Source: Byssovorax sp.
GTDB taxonomy: Bacteria > Myxococcota_A > Polyangia > Polyangiales > Polyangiaceae
Direction: 5' to 3'
Assembly: GCA_025362495.1 (NCBI GenBank)
Contig: JANYGI010000009.1
Span: 1-52,611 of the forward strand
DNA length: 52,611 nucleotides
The position numbers were made by a program, and so were the translations under genes. The notes beneath the pieces were generated by a model. That model saw only the letters and a program-made list of their open reading frames with translations. It searched no databases and had not been told where the DNA came from. How positions within the stretch are numbered: position 1 is the stretch's first letter; each line of letters begins with the position of its first letter. Shown in pieces: positions 41,834 to 49,683 of the stretch.

Positions 41834-42685
41834 GTGACCACCACTTCGCTCTTCGCCGATCATGCGCTGTCCGCGCGGATCGAGGGCACCGACGCCTTCT
41901 TCCTGTCGCAGTGCTACGAGGCCGTGCGCGAGCGCCTCCCGGACCGGGTCTCGGCCTGCGTCGAGATCGCCGGCGGCGTCGCCCCGTTCGTCGGCCTGCG
42001 CATCTCGCTCTCGCGCAGCGTCGGCCTGGGGATGTGCGGCCCGGTGAGCGAGGCCAATCTCGACGCGCTCGAAGGCTTCTACCGGCGGCATGGCTCCGAC
42101 GTCGATCTCGGTCTCTCGCCCTACGCCGATCCATCGCTGTTCGCCTCGCTCGGGCTCCGCGGCTTTCACCTCGTCGAGCTCGACACGGTGCTCGCTCGGC
42201 GGGTCGACGCGGCCACGCCCGACGCTTCCACGGGCAACATCACCGTGCGTCGCGCCACGCCGGACGAGGCCGCCGCCTGGGTCGACGCCTCTCTCGCGGG
42301 CTTCTCCGGCACCGACGCCAACGTGCCCGGCGAGATGTCGGCGTCGTTCGAGGCCGTGTTTCACGTCGCCGGAAGCCACGCGTTCTTCGCGCTGATCGAC
42401 GGCGTCGTCGCCGGGACCGCTGGCGTGTACATCCGGGCGAAGACTGCCAATTTCTTCGCCGCGAGCACCCTCCCCCACAGCCGCCTTCGCGGCGTGCAAA
42501 CAGCCCTGCTCCAGGCCCGCCTCCAGATCGCTCGCGAGGCGGGCTGCGACCTCGCGTTCACGCGCACCCTGCCCGGCGGCCCTTCGCAGCGCAACGCCGA
42601 GCGTCAGGGGTTTCACCCGGTGTACTCTCGCGCGCGGATGATCAAGCCGTTCTCGGCGCGACCGCTCGACCAGGAGATAGCATGA
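41834..42685 (+). CDS. GNAT-family N-acetyltransferase
   Basis: 283 aa from GTG 41834 (11 nt after the nuclease stop; no better start is visible). Residues 1-125 form an N-terminal part that some GNAT proteins carry. Residues 130-283 form a GNAT fold: ITVRRATPDEAAAWVDASL, the beta-strand pair HAFFALIDGVVAGTAGVYI, and the acetyl-CoA-binding loop RLRGVQTALL, then an acceptor-type region NAERQGFHPVYSRARM. The substrate (amine or protein) is unknown. The ATGA overlap with the following gene indicates that the two are translated together. Confidence 0.85.
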   Translation: MTTTSLFADHALSARIEGTDAFFLSQCYEAVRERLPDRVSACVEIAGGVAPFVGLRISLSRSVGLGMCGPVSEANLDALEGFYRRHGSDVDLGLSPYADPSLFASLGLRGFHLVELDTVLARRVDAATPDASTGNITVRRATPDEAAAWVDASLAGFSGTDANVPGEMSASFEAVFHVAGSHAFFALIDGVVAGTAGVYIRAKTANFFAASTLPHSRLRGVQTALLQARLQIAREAGCDLAFTRTLPGGPSQRNAERQGFHPVYSRARMIKPFSARPLDQEIA

Positions 42686-43554
42686 GCCGATCCCATGGAG
42701 CCCAGTCGATGATAGGCCCCCTCCTTCGCGTGCTCGTCAAGAGCCCGGAGCCGGCGTTCGCGGTGAGCGATCCCGCCGCGTGGCACTACACCGGGACACC
42801 CGATCTGGCCACGGCGCGGCGCGAGCACGAAGCCCTGGCGACGATCCTCCGCGACGACGGCGCCGAGGTGCTCTATCACGACGAGCCGCAGCCGGGCCGC
42901 GCCGACGCCGTGTTCGTCTTCGATCCGGCGCTGATCACCGATCGAGGCGCCATCATCCTCCGCATGGGCAAGCTCCTCCGCCGCGGCGAAGAGGCGGCCA
43001 TGGCCCGGCGCCTCGAGGATCTCGGGATACCGATCCTCGACGCGCTCCACGGCGACGCCCTGGCCGAGGGCGGAGACCTGCTGTGGGTCGATCACGACAC
43101 GCTGGCCGTCGGCCAGGGGTTCCGCACCAGCGCCGAAGGGCTCCGCCAGCTCACTGCCATGCTCCGCCCGCTCGGCGTATCGGTACTGCCCGTGGAGCTG
43201 CCGTATGGCGAGGGGCCCGACGCCTGCCTTCACCTGCTCTCGCTCATCAGCATCGTCGAGGACAAGGTCGCTGTCGTCTACCCCGGTCCGCTCGCCGCGA
43301 CCTTCCAGCAAGAGCTGAAACGCAGGGGGTTTCGCCTGATCGAGGTGCCCGAGGCCGAGTTTGCGACCATGGGCCCCAACGTGCTCGCCCTGCGACCGGG
43401 CCGGTGCGTGATGCTCGAAGGTAACCCGATCACGAAGAAGCGCCTCGAAGAGGCCGGCTGCGAGGTCCTCACCTACCAGGGCAACGAGATCTCCCTCCGC
43501 GCCGAGGGCGGGCCAACCTGCTTGACCCGGCCGCTCCTGCGCGGGAAAGAGTGA
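42682..43554 (+). CDS. guanidine-modifying enzyme, DDAH/arginine deiminase superfamily
   Basis: 290 aa from ATG 42682, overlapping the GNAT stop by 4 nt. The guanidino-group-modifying fold (five-bladed alpha/beta propeller) is shown by the acidic motif EGGDLLWV, His in GPDACLHLLSLI, and the nucleophilic Cys in GGPTCLTRP near the C-terminus. The length fits dimethylarginine dimethylaminohydrolase-like proteins. It would hydrolyse an arginine derivative to citrulline and an amine, or transfer an amidino group. The coupling to a GNAT suggests shared handling of a modified amino acid; no biosynthetic cluster surrounds it. Confidence 0.85.
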   Translation: MSRSHGAQSMIGPLLRVLVKSPEPAFAVSDPAAWHYTGTPDLATARREHEALATILRDDGAEVLYHDEPQPGRADAVFVFDPALITDRGAIILRMGKLLRRGEEAAMARRLEDLGIPILDALHGDALAEGGDLLWVDHDTLAVGQGFRTSAEGLRQLTAMLRPLGVSVLPVELPYGEGPDACLHLLSLISIVEDKVAVVYPGPLAATFQQELKRRGFRLIEVPEAEFATMGPNVLALRPGRCVMLEGNPITKKRLEEAGCEVLTYQGNEISLRAEGGPTCLTRPLLRGKE

Positions 43555-43610
43555 GCTGGTGACTCGGTCGCTGCGTTGACTCGCGGCGCCCCGCCCCCTA
43601 CCCTGGCGCG

Positions 43611-44537
43611 ATGCCGCTCGATCCCGTCGCCCGCGCCCTGCTCGATCAGATCGCCGCCAGCAGCGTGCCTTCCATCGAGACGCTGCCCGTCTCGCAGGCG
43701 CGCGCCGTCTTCGAGGCCTTGTCGAAGAACCGAGGCGACGTGCTCGCGCTCGCCCGCGTCGAGGATCGCAGCATCCCCGGGCCGGCAGGGGATATCCCGG
43801 TCCGCATCTACTCGCCCGAGGGCGAGGCGCCGTTGCCCGTCGTCGTCTTCTTCCACGGCGGCGGCTGGGTGATTGGCAGCCTCGATAGCCACGATGGGCT
43901 CTGTCGCGCGCTCGCCCGCGCCGTCCCGGCGATCGTCGTCGCCGTCGATTACCGCCTCGCCCCCGAAAATCCGTTCCCCGCCGGGCTCGACGATAGCTAT
44001 GCCGCGCTCGGTTGGGTCGCCGAGAACGCCGCCTCGTTCGGAGGGGATCCCGCGCGGCTCGCTGTCGGCGGCGACAGCGCCGGTGGTAACCTCGGCGCCG
44101 CGGTGACGCTGCTCGCGCGCGATCGCGGAGGCCCGAAGATCGCCCATCAGCTCCTCATCTATCCTGCCACGAACCTCCGGGGAGACACGGTATCCATGCG
44201 CGAGAACGCCGAGGGGTACTTTCTCACGCGCAGCCTCATGGCCTGGTTCGGCACCCGGTACATCACCCACGAGCAGACGGCGCTGCCCCACGCCTCACCG
44301 CTGCTCGCGCCGGATCTCGCCGGTCTGCCGCCGGCCACCGTGATCACCGCCGAGTTCGATCCGCTGCGCGACGAGGGCGAGGCCTACGCCGCGCGCCTGC
44401 GCGAGTCCGGGGTCCCCGTCGATGTCGCCCGCTACGATGGAATGATTCACGGCTTCATCACCATGCCAATCTTCCGCCAGGCGGGCGAGGCCATCGAGCT
44501 GGCGGTGGCCGGGCTGCGGCGATCGTTCGGAGTCTGA
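43611..44537 (+). CDS. HSL-family alpha/beta hydrolase (esterase/lipase)
   Basis: 308 aa, typical for this family. Oxyanion motif HGGGW, nucleophile GDSAGG, Asp in EFDPLRDEG, and His in GMIHGF, all in order, so the triad is complete. Cytoplasmic, with no signal peptide. Acts on short-to-medium acyl esters. Starts 56 nt after the DDAH-like gene. Convergent with a CocE-type hydrolase gene, with a hairpin cluster between. Confidence 0.94.
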   Translation: MPLDPVARALLDQIAASSVPSIETLPVSQARAVFEALSKNRGDVLALARVEDRSIPGPAGDIPVRIYSPEGEAPLPVVVFFHGGGWVIGSLDSHDGLCRALARAVPAIVVAVDYRLAPENPFPAGLDDSYAALGWVAENAASFGGDPARLAVGGDSAGGNLGAAVTLLARDRGGPKIAHQLLIYPATNLRGDTVSMRENAEGYFLTRSLMAWFGTRYITHEQTALPHASPLLAPDLAGLPPATVITAEFDPLRDEGEAYAARLRESGVPVDVARYDGMIHGFITMPIFRQAGEAIELAVAGLRRSFGV

Positions 44538-44549
44538 ACGATTGTCTCA

Positions 44550-44664
44550 GGGGGCTCCGCCCCCTCCCGGTGCCGGAAGTAAATTCCGGCACCTTCACCC
44601 CTGGTTTCGGGGCCCCAGCCCCGAAACGGCTGAGAAGCTGACCGAAAGACGGTCAGCGTCTCAG
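44550..44664. terminator. cluster of four hairpins between convergent genes
   Basis: Perfect stems: GGGGG/CCCCC (44550-44564), GGTGCCGGAA/TTCCGGCACC (44569-44593), TTTCGGGGC/GCCCCGAAA (44605-44626), and GCTGACCG/CGGTCAGC (44637-44657) enclosed by CTGAGA/TCTCAG (44630-44664). The last overlaps the stop codon of the minus-strand gene. They would stop transcription from both directions; no obvious T-tract. Confidence 0.6.
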
Positions 44665-46298
44665 TCGACGACGGAGAGTACGACAGCCGAGGGATGCTCG
44701 GGATCGTGGTACACGGACTGATCCGCCGCGACGAGCCGGATCGCCGTGCCGAGCGGCTCTCCCGTGCCGGGGTTGCGCGCAAAGCGAGGATGAGCGCCGC
44801 TGGAGATCTGGAGTCGCAGCCGGTGCCCGCGGCGAAAGCGGTGCGCCGCCGGCCAGAGAGCGAGGGCGAGCTTCAGGCTGCCATCTGCCTCCAGAGCGGG
44901 CGAGTCGGGGCGCACCCGCACGAGCGCATCACAGACGTTGATCGACTTCCCGGAGGGCGGAACATCGCACAGGCGCGCGAAGAAGTCCGTGTGCGCGAGG
45001 CTGGATCGGACGTGCAGCTCGGCCGTGACCGGGCCAATCACCTCGCGATCGCGGCGGAGCGGCTCGCTGGTGAAGGTGAGCACGTCCGGGCGCGACTCCA
45101 GCGCTCGATTGTCCGCCACACCGCTCCTTCCGTACAGCGACGGGCCGGCGACGGCGGGCGTGGGATCGGCCGGATCGTACCGGTAGCGGGTGGGCGGCGA
45201 GGCCAGCGGCGGTGACGCGGCGAGGATCCCGCCGGCGCCGAGATACCAGCGCTCCGGCTTCGCGCCCGGAGGCGGCCACTCCGAGAAATCGCGCCACGCC
45301 TCTGCCCCGGTAACGAAGACGCGCACCGGCGCCTCGCGCAGCGCCCGGCGATCGCCCAGCAGGTGCGCTTGCAGCCAGATCAACGACTCCTTCGCGGAGG
45401 CGCGGACCAGGCCTGAGCTCGTGTGCACCCAGGGGCCGATCGTCAGGTAGGGAGCGCGGCCGGCGGCGCGGAGAGCGGCGTAGTCGTCGAGCTGCCAGGG
45501 CAAGAAGATATCGTACAGGCCCCCGATGAGGTGAACCGGCGCGGTCACCTGAGCCACCTTGTCGCGGAAGCCGCGAGAGGGCCAGTAGGCGTCGCCAGGC
45601 GCGTTGTGAGCGAGCCACTGCTGGTAGAAAGGGCTCGTCTTCCCGATCGCCCGCGCGTCCGCCTCGGAGAGCGGGAGCTGCGCGAACACCCGCCGGAGGG
45701 TGCTCTTCGACCTCAGATTCGAGGCGATCACCTGGAGTGGTGACTTCTCCTGATTGGCCATCATGTACGTCCACGCCAGGGCGGTATCGAGCGTGAACGA
45801 CTCGCCCGCATAGGTCTCGCCGCGGAAGTCCGCCGTGGTGACCTGAGGCACCATCGCCTTCAGATCCGGGCCCGCCTCCGCGGCAATAGCCCACTGCACG
45901 AACCCGAGGTAGCTTGGCCCGACCGTGGCGAGCTCGCCGGAGTACCAGGGCTGCTCCCTCAGCCACGCGAGCGTCGCCAGGCCGTCGGCGCGCTCGGTGG
46001 CGAAAGGATCCAGGTAGCCGCCGGAGCCAAACGTGCCTCGGCAGCTCTGGATCACTACCTGGAACCCGCGCTCGGCGAAGGGCGCGCCGAACAGCGCGCC
46101 GAACAGGCCGGCCCGACCGTAGGGCGACCGCACCAGGATCGTGGGCAATCCCGGGCGGCCGCGCGGCGCGTAATGGTCGGTCAAGAGCGTGACGCGATCG
46201 GGCATCACGACCTTCAGATCCCGCTCGATGACGATATCGTGGGTATCGGCCGGCGGCAGATCGAGCAAGCGCGCGACGAGGCGGCTGACGAGAGACAT
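44661..46298 (-). CDS. CocE/NonD (X-Pro dipeptidyl-peptidase S15-type) hydrolase
   Basis: 545 aa. The N-terminal alpha/beta hydrolase domain has TILVRSPYGRAG, VVIQSCRGTFGSGG and the nucleophile GPSYLGFVQW. Asp of GLYDIF and His of GPWVHTS complete the triad. The C-terminal third is the jelly-roll domain (ADNRALESRPDVLTFTSEPLRRDREVIGPVTAELHV) typical of CocE. Cleaves ester or amide bonds of small molecules. It lies 67 nt after the SDR gene on the same strand and so may be part of the TetR-SDR-hydrolase unit. Confidence 0.92.
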   Translation of the reverse strand: MSLVSRLVARLLDLPPADTHDIVIERDLKVVMPDRVTLLTDHYAPRGRPGLPTILVRSPYGRAGLFGALFGAPFAERGFQVVIQSCRGTFGSGGYLDPFATERADGLATLAWLREQPWYSGELATVGPSYLGFVQWAIAAEAGPDLKAMVPQVTTADFRGETYAGESFTLDTALAWTYMMANQEKSPLQVIASNLRSKSTLRRVFAQLPLSEADARAIGKTSPFYQQWLAHNAPGDAYWPSRGFRDKVAQVTAPVHLIGGLYDIFLPWQLDDYAALRAAGRAPYLTIGPWVHTSSGLVRASAKESLIWLQAHLLGDRRALREAPVRVFVTGAEAWRDFSEWPPPGAKPERWYLGAGGILAASPPLASPPTRYRYDPADPTPAVAGPSLYGRSGVADNRALESRPDVLTFTSEPLRRDREVIGPVTAELHVRSSLAHTDFFARLCDVPPSGKSINVCDALVRVRPDSPALEADGSLKLALALWPAAHRFRRGHRLRLQISSGAHPRFARNPGTGEPLGTAIRLVAADQSVYHDPEHPSAVVLSVVD

Positions 46299-46365
46299 TC
46301 AACAGGCTTAACCGGCGAGCCCGCCGAGCGTCAAGGCCCGCGCACCGCCCTCGCCTCCGCGCGGA

Positions 46366-47187
46366 TCACCCCTGGAGGCCGAAGCGACCGTTGATCACGG
46401 CGACGTACTGCTCGTCCGTCATCCCTTTGCGCGCTTCGAGCATCGCCACCGCGTCGTCGCCCACGATATAGCGAGTCTGCTTCGTGCCGTCGGTCGCCGC
46501 CGCGAAGATGGCTTTGCCCAGGCTCTCGCTCGACGAGTAGCCGCCGCGGAAGCCCTCGAAGCTCGCGGTGACGGTGGCGACCGTACTGGCGTACACCCCG
46601 CCGTCGCCCTCGAAGGTCGGCACCATCGAGCGACCGGCGAAGTCCGTCGACACCCCGCCCGGAGCGAGCATCTTCACCTGGATCCCGAGCGGCGCGAGCT
46701 CGAAGCCCAGCGACTCCGAGAAGCCGACGATGGCGAACTTGGTGGCGTGATAGAGCGAGAACAGCGGGAAGGTGGTCAGTCCGCCGACCGAGGCGATGTT
46801 GATGATCACGCCCGATCGGCGCGCGCGCATCGAGGGCAGGACCGCGCGCGTGGTGTTAAAGACCCCGTACACGTTGGTGTCGAACTGCCTGGCGATGATC
46901 GCCTGGCTCGCGGCCTCGAAGGGGCCGACGGTGCCATAACCCGCGTTGTTGACGAGCACGTCGATGGCGCCGAAGGCCTCGATCGTCCGCGCCACGGCGG
47001 CGTTCACCGAGGCCTCGTCGGTGACGTCGAGGGCCAAGACCTCCACGCCGGGGAGCGCCTTCAAGGCCTCTCCGTCCTTCGGGTTGCGCATGGTCGCGGC
47101 GACGTTCCAGCCGTTCTCCGCGAAGGTCCGCGCGGCGGCGGCGCCAATACCCGTCGAGCAACCCGTGATGAGCACAGTCTTCTTCAT
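46366..47187 (-). CDS. classical short-chain dehydrogenase/reductase
   Basis: 273 aa. Nucleotide-binding TGCSTGIGAA (residues 8-17), NNAG (about 80), catalytic Ser in NIASVGG and YHATK (YxxxK), all complete. NAD(P)(H) enzyme acting on a ketone or alcohol, cytoplasmic. A TetR operator candidate, AGCGAAC-TCCT-ATTCGAT, ends 5 nt upstream of the ATG over the AGGAG ribosome site. Upstream by 53 nt is the tetR gene. Confidence 0.93.
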   Translation of the reverse strand: MKKTVLITGCSTGIGAAAARTFAENGWNVAATMRNPKDGEALKALPGVEVLALDVTDEASVNAAVARTIEAFGAIDVLVNNAGYGTVGPFEAASQAIIARQFDTNVYGVFNTTRAVLPSMRARRSGVIINIASVGGLTTFPLFSLYHATKFAIVGFSESLGFELAPLGIQVKMLAPGGVSTDFAGRSMVPTFEGDGGVYASTVATVTASFEGFRGGYSSSESLGKAIFAAATDGTKQTRYIVGDDAVAMLEARKGMTDEQYVAVINGRFGLQG

Positions 47188-47191
47188 GATG

Positions 47192-47209
47192 AGCGAACTC
47201 CTATTCGAT
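47192..47209 (-). promoter_or_regulatory. second operator candidate for the TetR protein
   Basis: AGCGAAC-TCCT-ATTCGAT, 7-4-7 layout, differs in one base of each arm from the palindrome next to tetR (47830-47847). It covers the region between the SDR start codon and its AGGAG. Binding here would block ribosome or RNA polymerase access to the SDR gene. Confidence 0.5.
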
Positions 47210-47240
47210 TAAAAAACAGACAAAAAAGGACAGGCCCTCT

Positions 47241-47828
47241 TCAGGCCTTCATCCCGTCCCAGCAGAGAGAGAATGCGGCTCGGCGCGTGGCCTCGTCGTC
47301 GGGCAGGGCCTTGCCGCGGATCAGCCCGGCCGTCTCGCGGACGGAGCCGCTGAGGCTCGCGGCGAGGAGCACCGTTGGAACCGGCTTCAAGATCTCCTGA
47401 CGCTTGCCCTCCTCGAGCACGGCGAGGAGGGGCGCCGCCAGCCGCGACGAGAGCGCGCGATCGGCGGCAGTGAACCACTGCGAGTTGTAATACTGCTCGT
47501 GAAACACCGACTCGGCGTAATGGTCGAGCCGGTTCTGCAGCCAGTTTTCCCAGGCCCGGCGGAGGCGGGCGCGGAGCGGGGCCGCGGGATCGTGGCCCTC
47601 CATGAGCCGGGCCGTCGTCGCCGTCTTCGTCTGCTGGTAGAGCTGGCTTATCAGCGCATCCTTCGACGGGTGATACACATAGAGCGTGCTCGTGGCTATC
47701 CCCGCGCCGCGGGCGATGTCGGCCATCGTCAGCCCGCTCAGGCCCGTCTGCTCGACGAGCGCGAACGTCGCCTGGGCGATCGCGCGCTCCTTCTCTTCGT
47801 CCTTCGGCCTCAACGCAGGGAGCAACAT
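47241..47828 (-). CDS. TetR-family transcriptional regulator
   Basis: 195 aa from ATG 47828. N-terminal HTH: FALVEQTGLSGLTMADIARGAGIATSTLYVYHPSKDALI (about 21-60), a strong TetR match. The C-terminal ligand/dimer domain is helical (WLQNRLDHYAESVFHEQYYNSQWF). Probably represses itself and the following SDR gene through two similar 7-4-7 palindromes. The start could be further upstream (TTG giving LTANEYSL before the Met), but the palindrome then lies within coding sequence. The ligand is unknown; the SDR and hydrolase suggest detoxification of a lipophilic compound. Confidence 0.92.
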   Translation of the reverse strand: MLLPALRPKDEEKERAIAQATFALVEQTGLSGLTMADIARGAGIATSTLYVYHPSKDALISQLYQQTKTATTARLMEGHDPAAPLRARLRRAWENWLQNRLDHYAESVFHEQYYNSQWFTAADRALSSRLAAPLLAVLEEGKRQEILKPVPTVLLAASLSGSVRETAGLIRGKALPDDEATRRAAFSLCWDGMKA

Positions 47829-47829
47829 G

Positions 47830-47847
47830 AGCGAATATTCATTCGCT
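47830..47847 (-). promoter_or_regulatory. operator candidate adjacent to the tetR start
   Basis: Perfect palindrome arms AGCGAAT-ATTC-ATTCGCT (7-4-7), 1 nt upstream of the tetR ATG. Its arms match the site before the SDR gene in all but two bases, which strengthens the call. Confidence 0.6.
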
Positions 47848-47946
47848 GTCAACCCCCGGCGCACGCTTTCCTGTTCGAGTCGCGACCGCGGGCCGTTCGT
47901 CGCCGGAGTGGACACCGGCGTCGGCGTCCACTCCGCGCTCGGCGTC

Positions 47947-49272
47947 TCAGTGGCCCGAGGTGTTCGAGGCCCAGATTGCCGCGCCGTTCTGGTAGATGAC
48001 CAGATTGCCGTCGTTCTGCACGGCCAGCTTGGAGCCTGAGTGTCCCCAGGTCCCGCTGGCCCACAGCGGGGCGTTGCTGGCGTTGTAGACGACGAGGTTG
48101 CCGTCGGCCTGCATCGTGGCGCGGACGCCGCCCTTCTGGTAGGTGCCCGAGGCCCAGAGAGCTCCGTGACCGTTCCAGTAGAGGACGAGGTTCCCGTCGG
48201 TCTGCATGGCGAGGGTGAAGCGCCCATCGCACGACGAGGTGCTCTGTCCGGCCATCAGGCTCTGCGCGGCGTTGACGGCCCCGCAGGCGCCGGCGTAGCT
48301 CATCGCGCACGAGCCGCTGCCGAGGTTGAGCCAGTTCTCCTGGATCAGGTAGTCGCGATTGCCCAGCTTCACGTTGGCGTGGCCGCCGTTGCCCGTCGTG
48401 TACTGCGAGCCGAACTGCCACGCACACTTGTCCGCGTTCTCGCCGTTCGAGTCGGTCCAGGCGTTGAGCAACGGATCGGTGACCGTCTCTTCGAGCTCGT
48501 GAGTCATGATCGAGACCATGTCATCGGCGCCGGCGTTGCCGTTCGGCGTCGTGCCGAGCGTACCGCACGAGCCGCCGCACTGGGTGGCGTTCCCGATGAA
48601 GGCGAACTTGACGTTGACGCCGTTGACGCCCTCGTAGGTGTGATAACCGCAGAAGCTGGAGCAGAAGCCCGCGTTGGTCACGTCGGCCGACGTGAGGACG
48701 AAGTAGACACCGTTCGAGTCGAGCGGGAGCTTGCCGCCGTTGATGGCGCTGGCGACGATCGTCCCGACGTCGTTGTTCGCGAGCGCGCCGCCGCGAGAGT
48801 AGCTGTCCGAGGTGGCGCCTTTGTACGTGACCGAGTTCTGGACGGTGCCGTTCGAGTTGTCGGAGTACGTCGTGTTGATGTTGAAATACGGCGAGCCGCC
48901 GACGTGAGACGCCCAGTCCGGGAGGATGGTCGTCGCCGAGTTGTTCGCCCAGTTGCCGTACCAGATGAAGTAGATGTTGGCGCCCGACGACATGACCGGG
49001 CCGCCGTTGTAGCTGATGCCATGACCGGTGCTGACGGCCTCGCCGACGGCGGCGATGTTCTCGCCGCCCGGCGCCGGGGCCGGGAGTGCGTCGCTCCCCA
49101 GCAGCCGCGCCGTGAAGCGCTCCGGGATCGTCGAGCCGTCGGCGGCAGGCGCCGCCAGGGTGCCATCGTCATTCAGATCCGACGGGCTCACGGCGCAGCT
49201 CGCGGGAGCCAGGAGCAGCGCCGCGGAGAGAACCTTGAACCCGAACGAACGGTGAAAGGATTTCGTGGGCAT
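47947..49272 (-). CDS. secreted EXORDIUM (PHI-1)-like protein with C-terminal bulb-type lectin domain
   Basis: 441 aa from ATG 49272 (GGAG upstream). Signal peptide (VLSAALLLAPASC, possibly a lipobox). Residues 85-305 match the phosphate-induced/EXORDIUM domain known from plants: GGPVMSSGANIYFIWYGNW, NGVYFVLTSADVTNAGFCSSFCGYHTY, and a TQCGG-SCGTLGTTPNGNAGADDMVS run. An HELEE motif (THELEETVTDP) could be a metal site. Residues 330-441 carry three copies of the QxDGNLVxY bulb-lectin motif, mannose-binding type. Likely an extracellular or surface carbohydrate-binding protein. Function in bacteria unknown. Confidence 0.86.
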   Translation of the reverse strand: MPTKSFHRSFGFKVLSAALLLAPASCAVSPSDLNDDGTLAAPAADGSTIPERFTARLLGSDALPAPAPGGENIAAVGEAVSTGHGISYNGGPVMSSGANIYFIWYGNWANNSATTILPDWASHVGGSPYFNINTTYSDNSNGTVQNSVTYKGATSDSYSRGGALANNDVGTIVASAINGGKLPLDSNGVYFVLTSADVTNAGFCSSFCGYHTYEGVNGVNVKFAFIGNATQCGGSCGTLGTTPNGNAGADDMVSIMTHELEETVTDPLLNAWTDSNGENADKCAWQFGSQYTTGNGGHANVKLGNRDYLIQENWLNLGSGSCAMSYAGACGAVNAAQSLMAGQSTSSCDGRFTLAMQTDGNLVLYWNGHGALWASGTYQKGGVRATMQADGNLVVYNASNAPLWASGTWGHSGSKLAVQNDGNLVIYQNGAAIWASNTSGH

Positions 49273-49683
49273 GACATCTCCAGAGGACGAGGAACGGCCT
49301 GCTCCTCGCGGTGACGAGGAGACACGAACGTGGATGAAGGACTGGGGGCGCCCTGGCGCCGAGTTCGTGAGGCGCGAGGTGCGCCGCGGAGCGCACTTGA
49401 GCAGGAACCCTGCCAGCCGCAGCGCCCCGGGGCAGCGCGCGAATTCACCGAGGTCCGCGCGAAGCCGATCCGAGCAGGTGAGCTGCCCGATCACGCCTCT
49501 GCGATCCAGGCGATCACCCCTCGGCGCGCCGTCGGCGGCGCTCGTCGGCGAAAACAGCCTCTCCGTGCCGCGAGCGCGGCTGGCCCGCCGGTTGCCAGGG
49601 GAGGCCGCGCAGGCACCCAGCCTCGATGCGAGAAGTCCTCAACCATGCTCACCCGCCTCCTGGCTTCCGACGAGAGGTATTCC
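49273..49683. other. divergent promoter region between two secreted-protein genes
   Basis: 411 nt. No frame in it has convincing start signals or domains, and the open frames seen are GC-driven. It should contain promoters for both the lectin gene (minus) and the chitinase gene (plus). A GAGAGG lies just before the chitinase ATG. I see no riboswitch or repeat. Confidence 0.5.

Noticed and set aside
40782-42134. 450-aa minus-strand frame over the nuclease gene
   Set aside because: Arg-rich shadow of the plus-strand coding sequence without start signal or domain.
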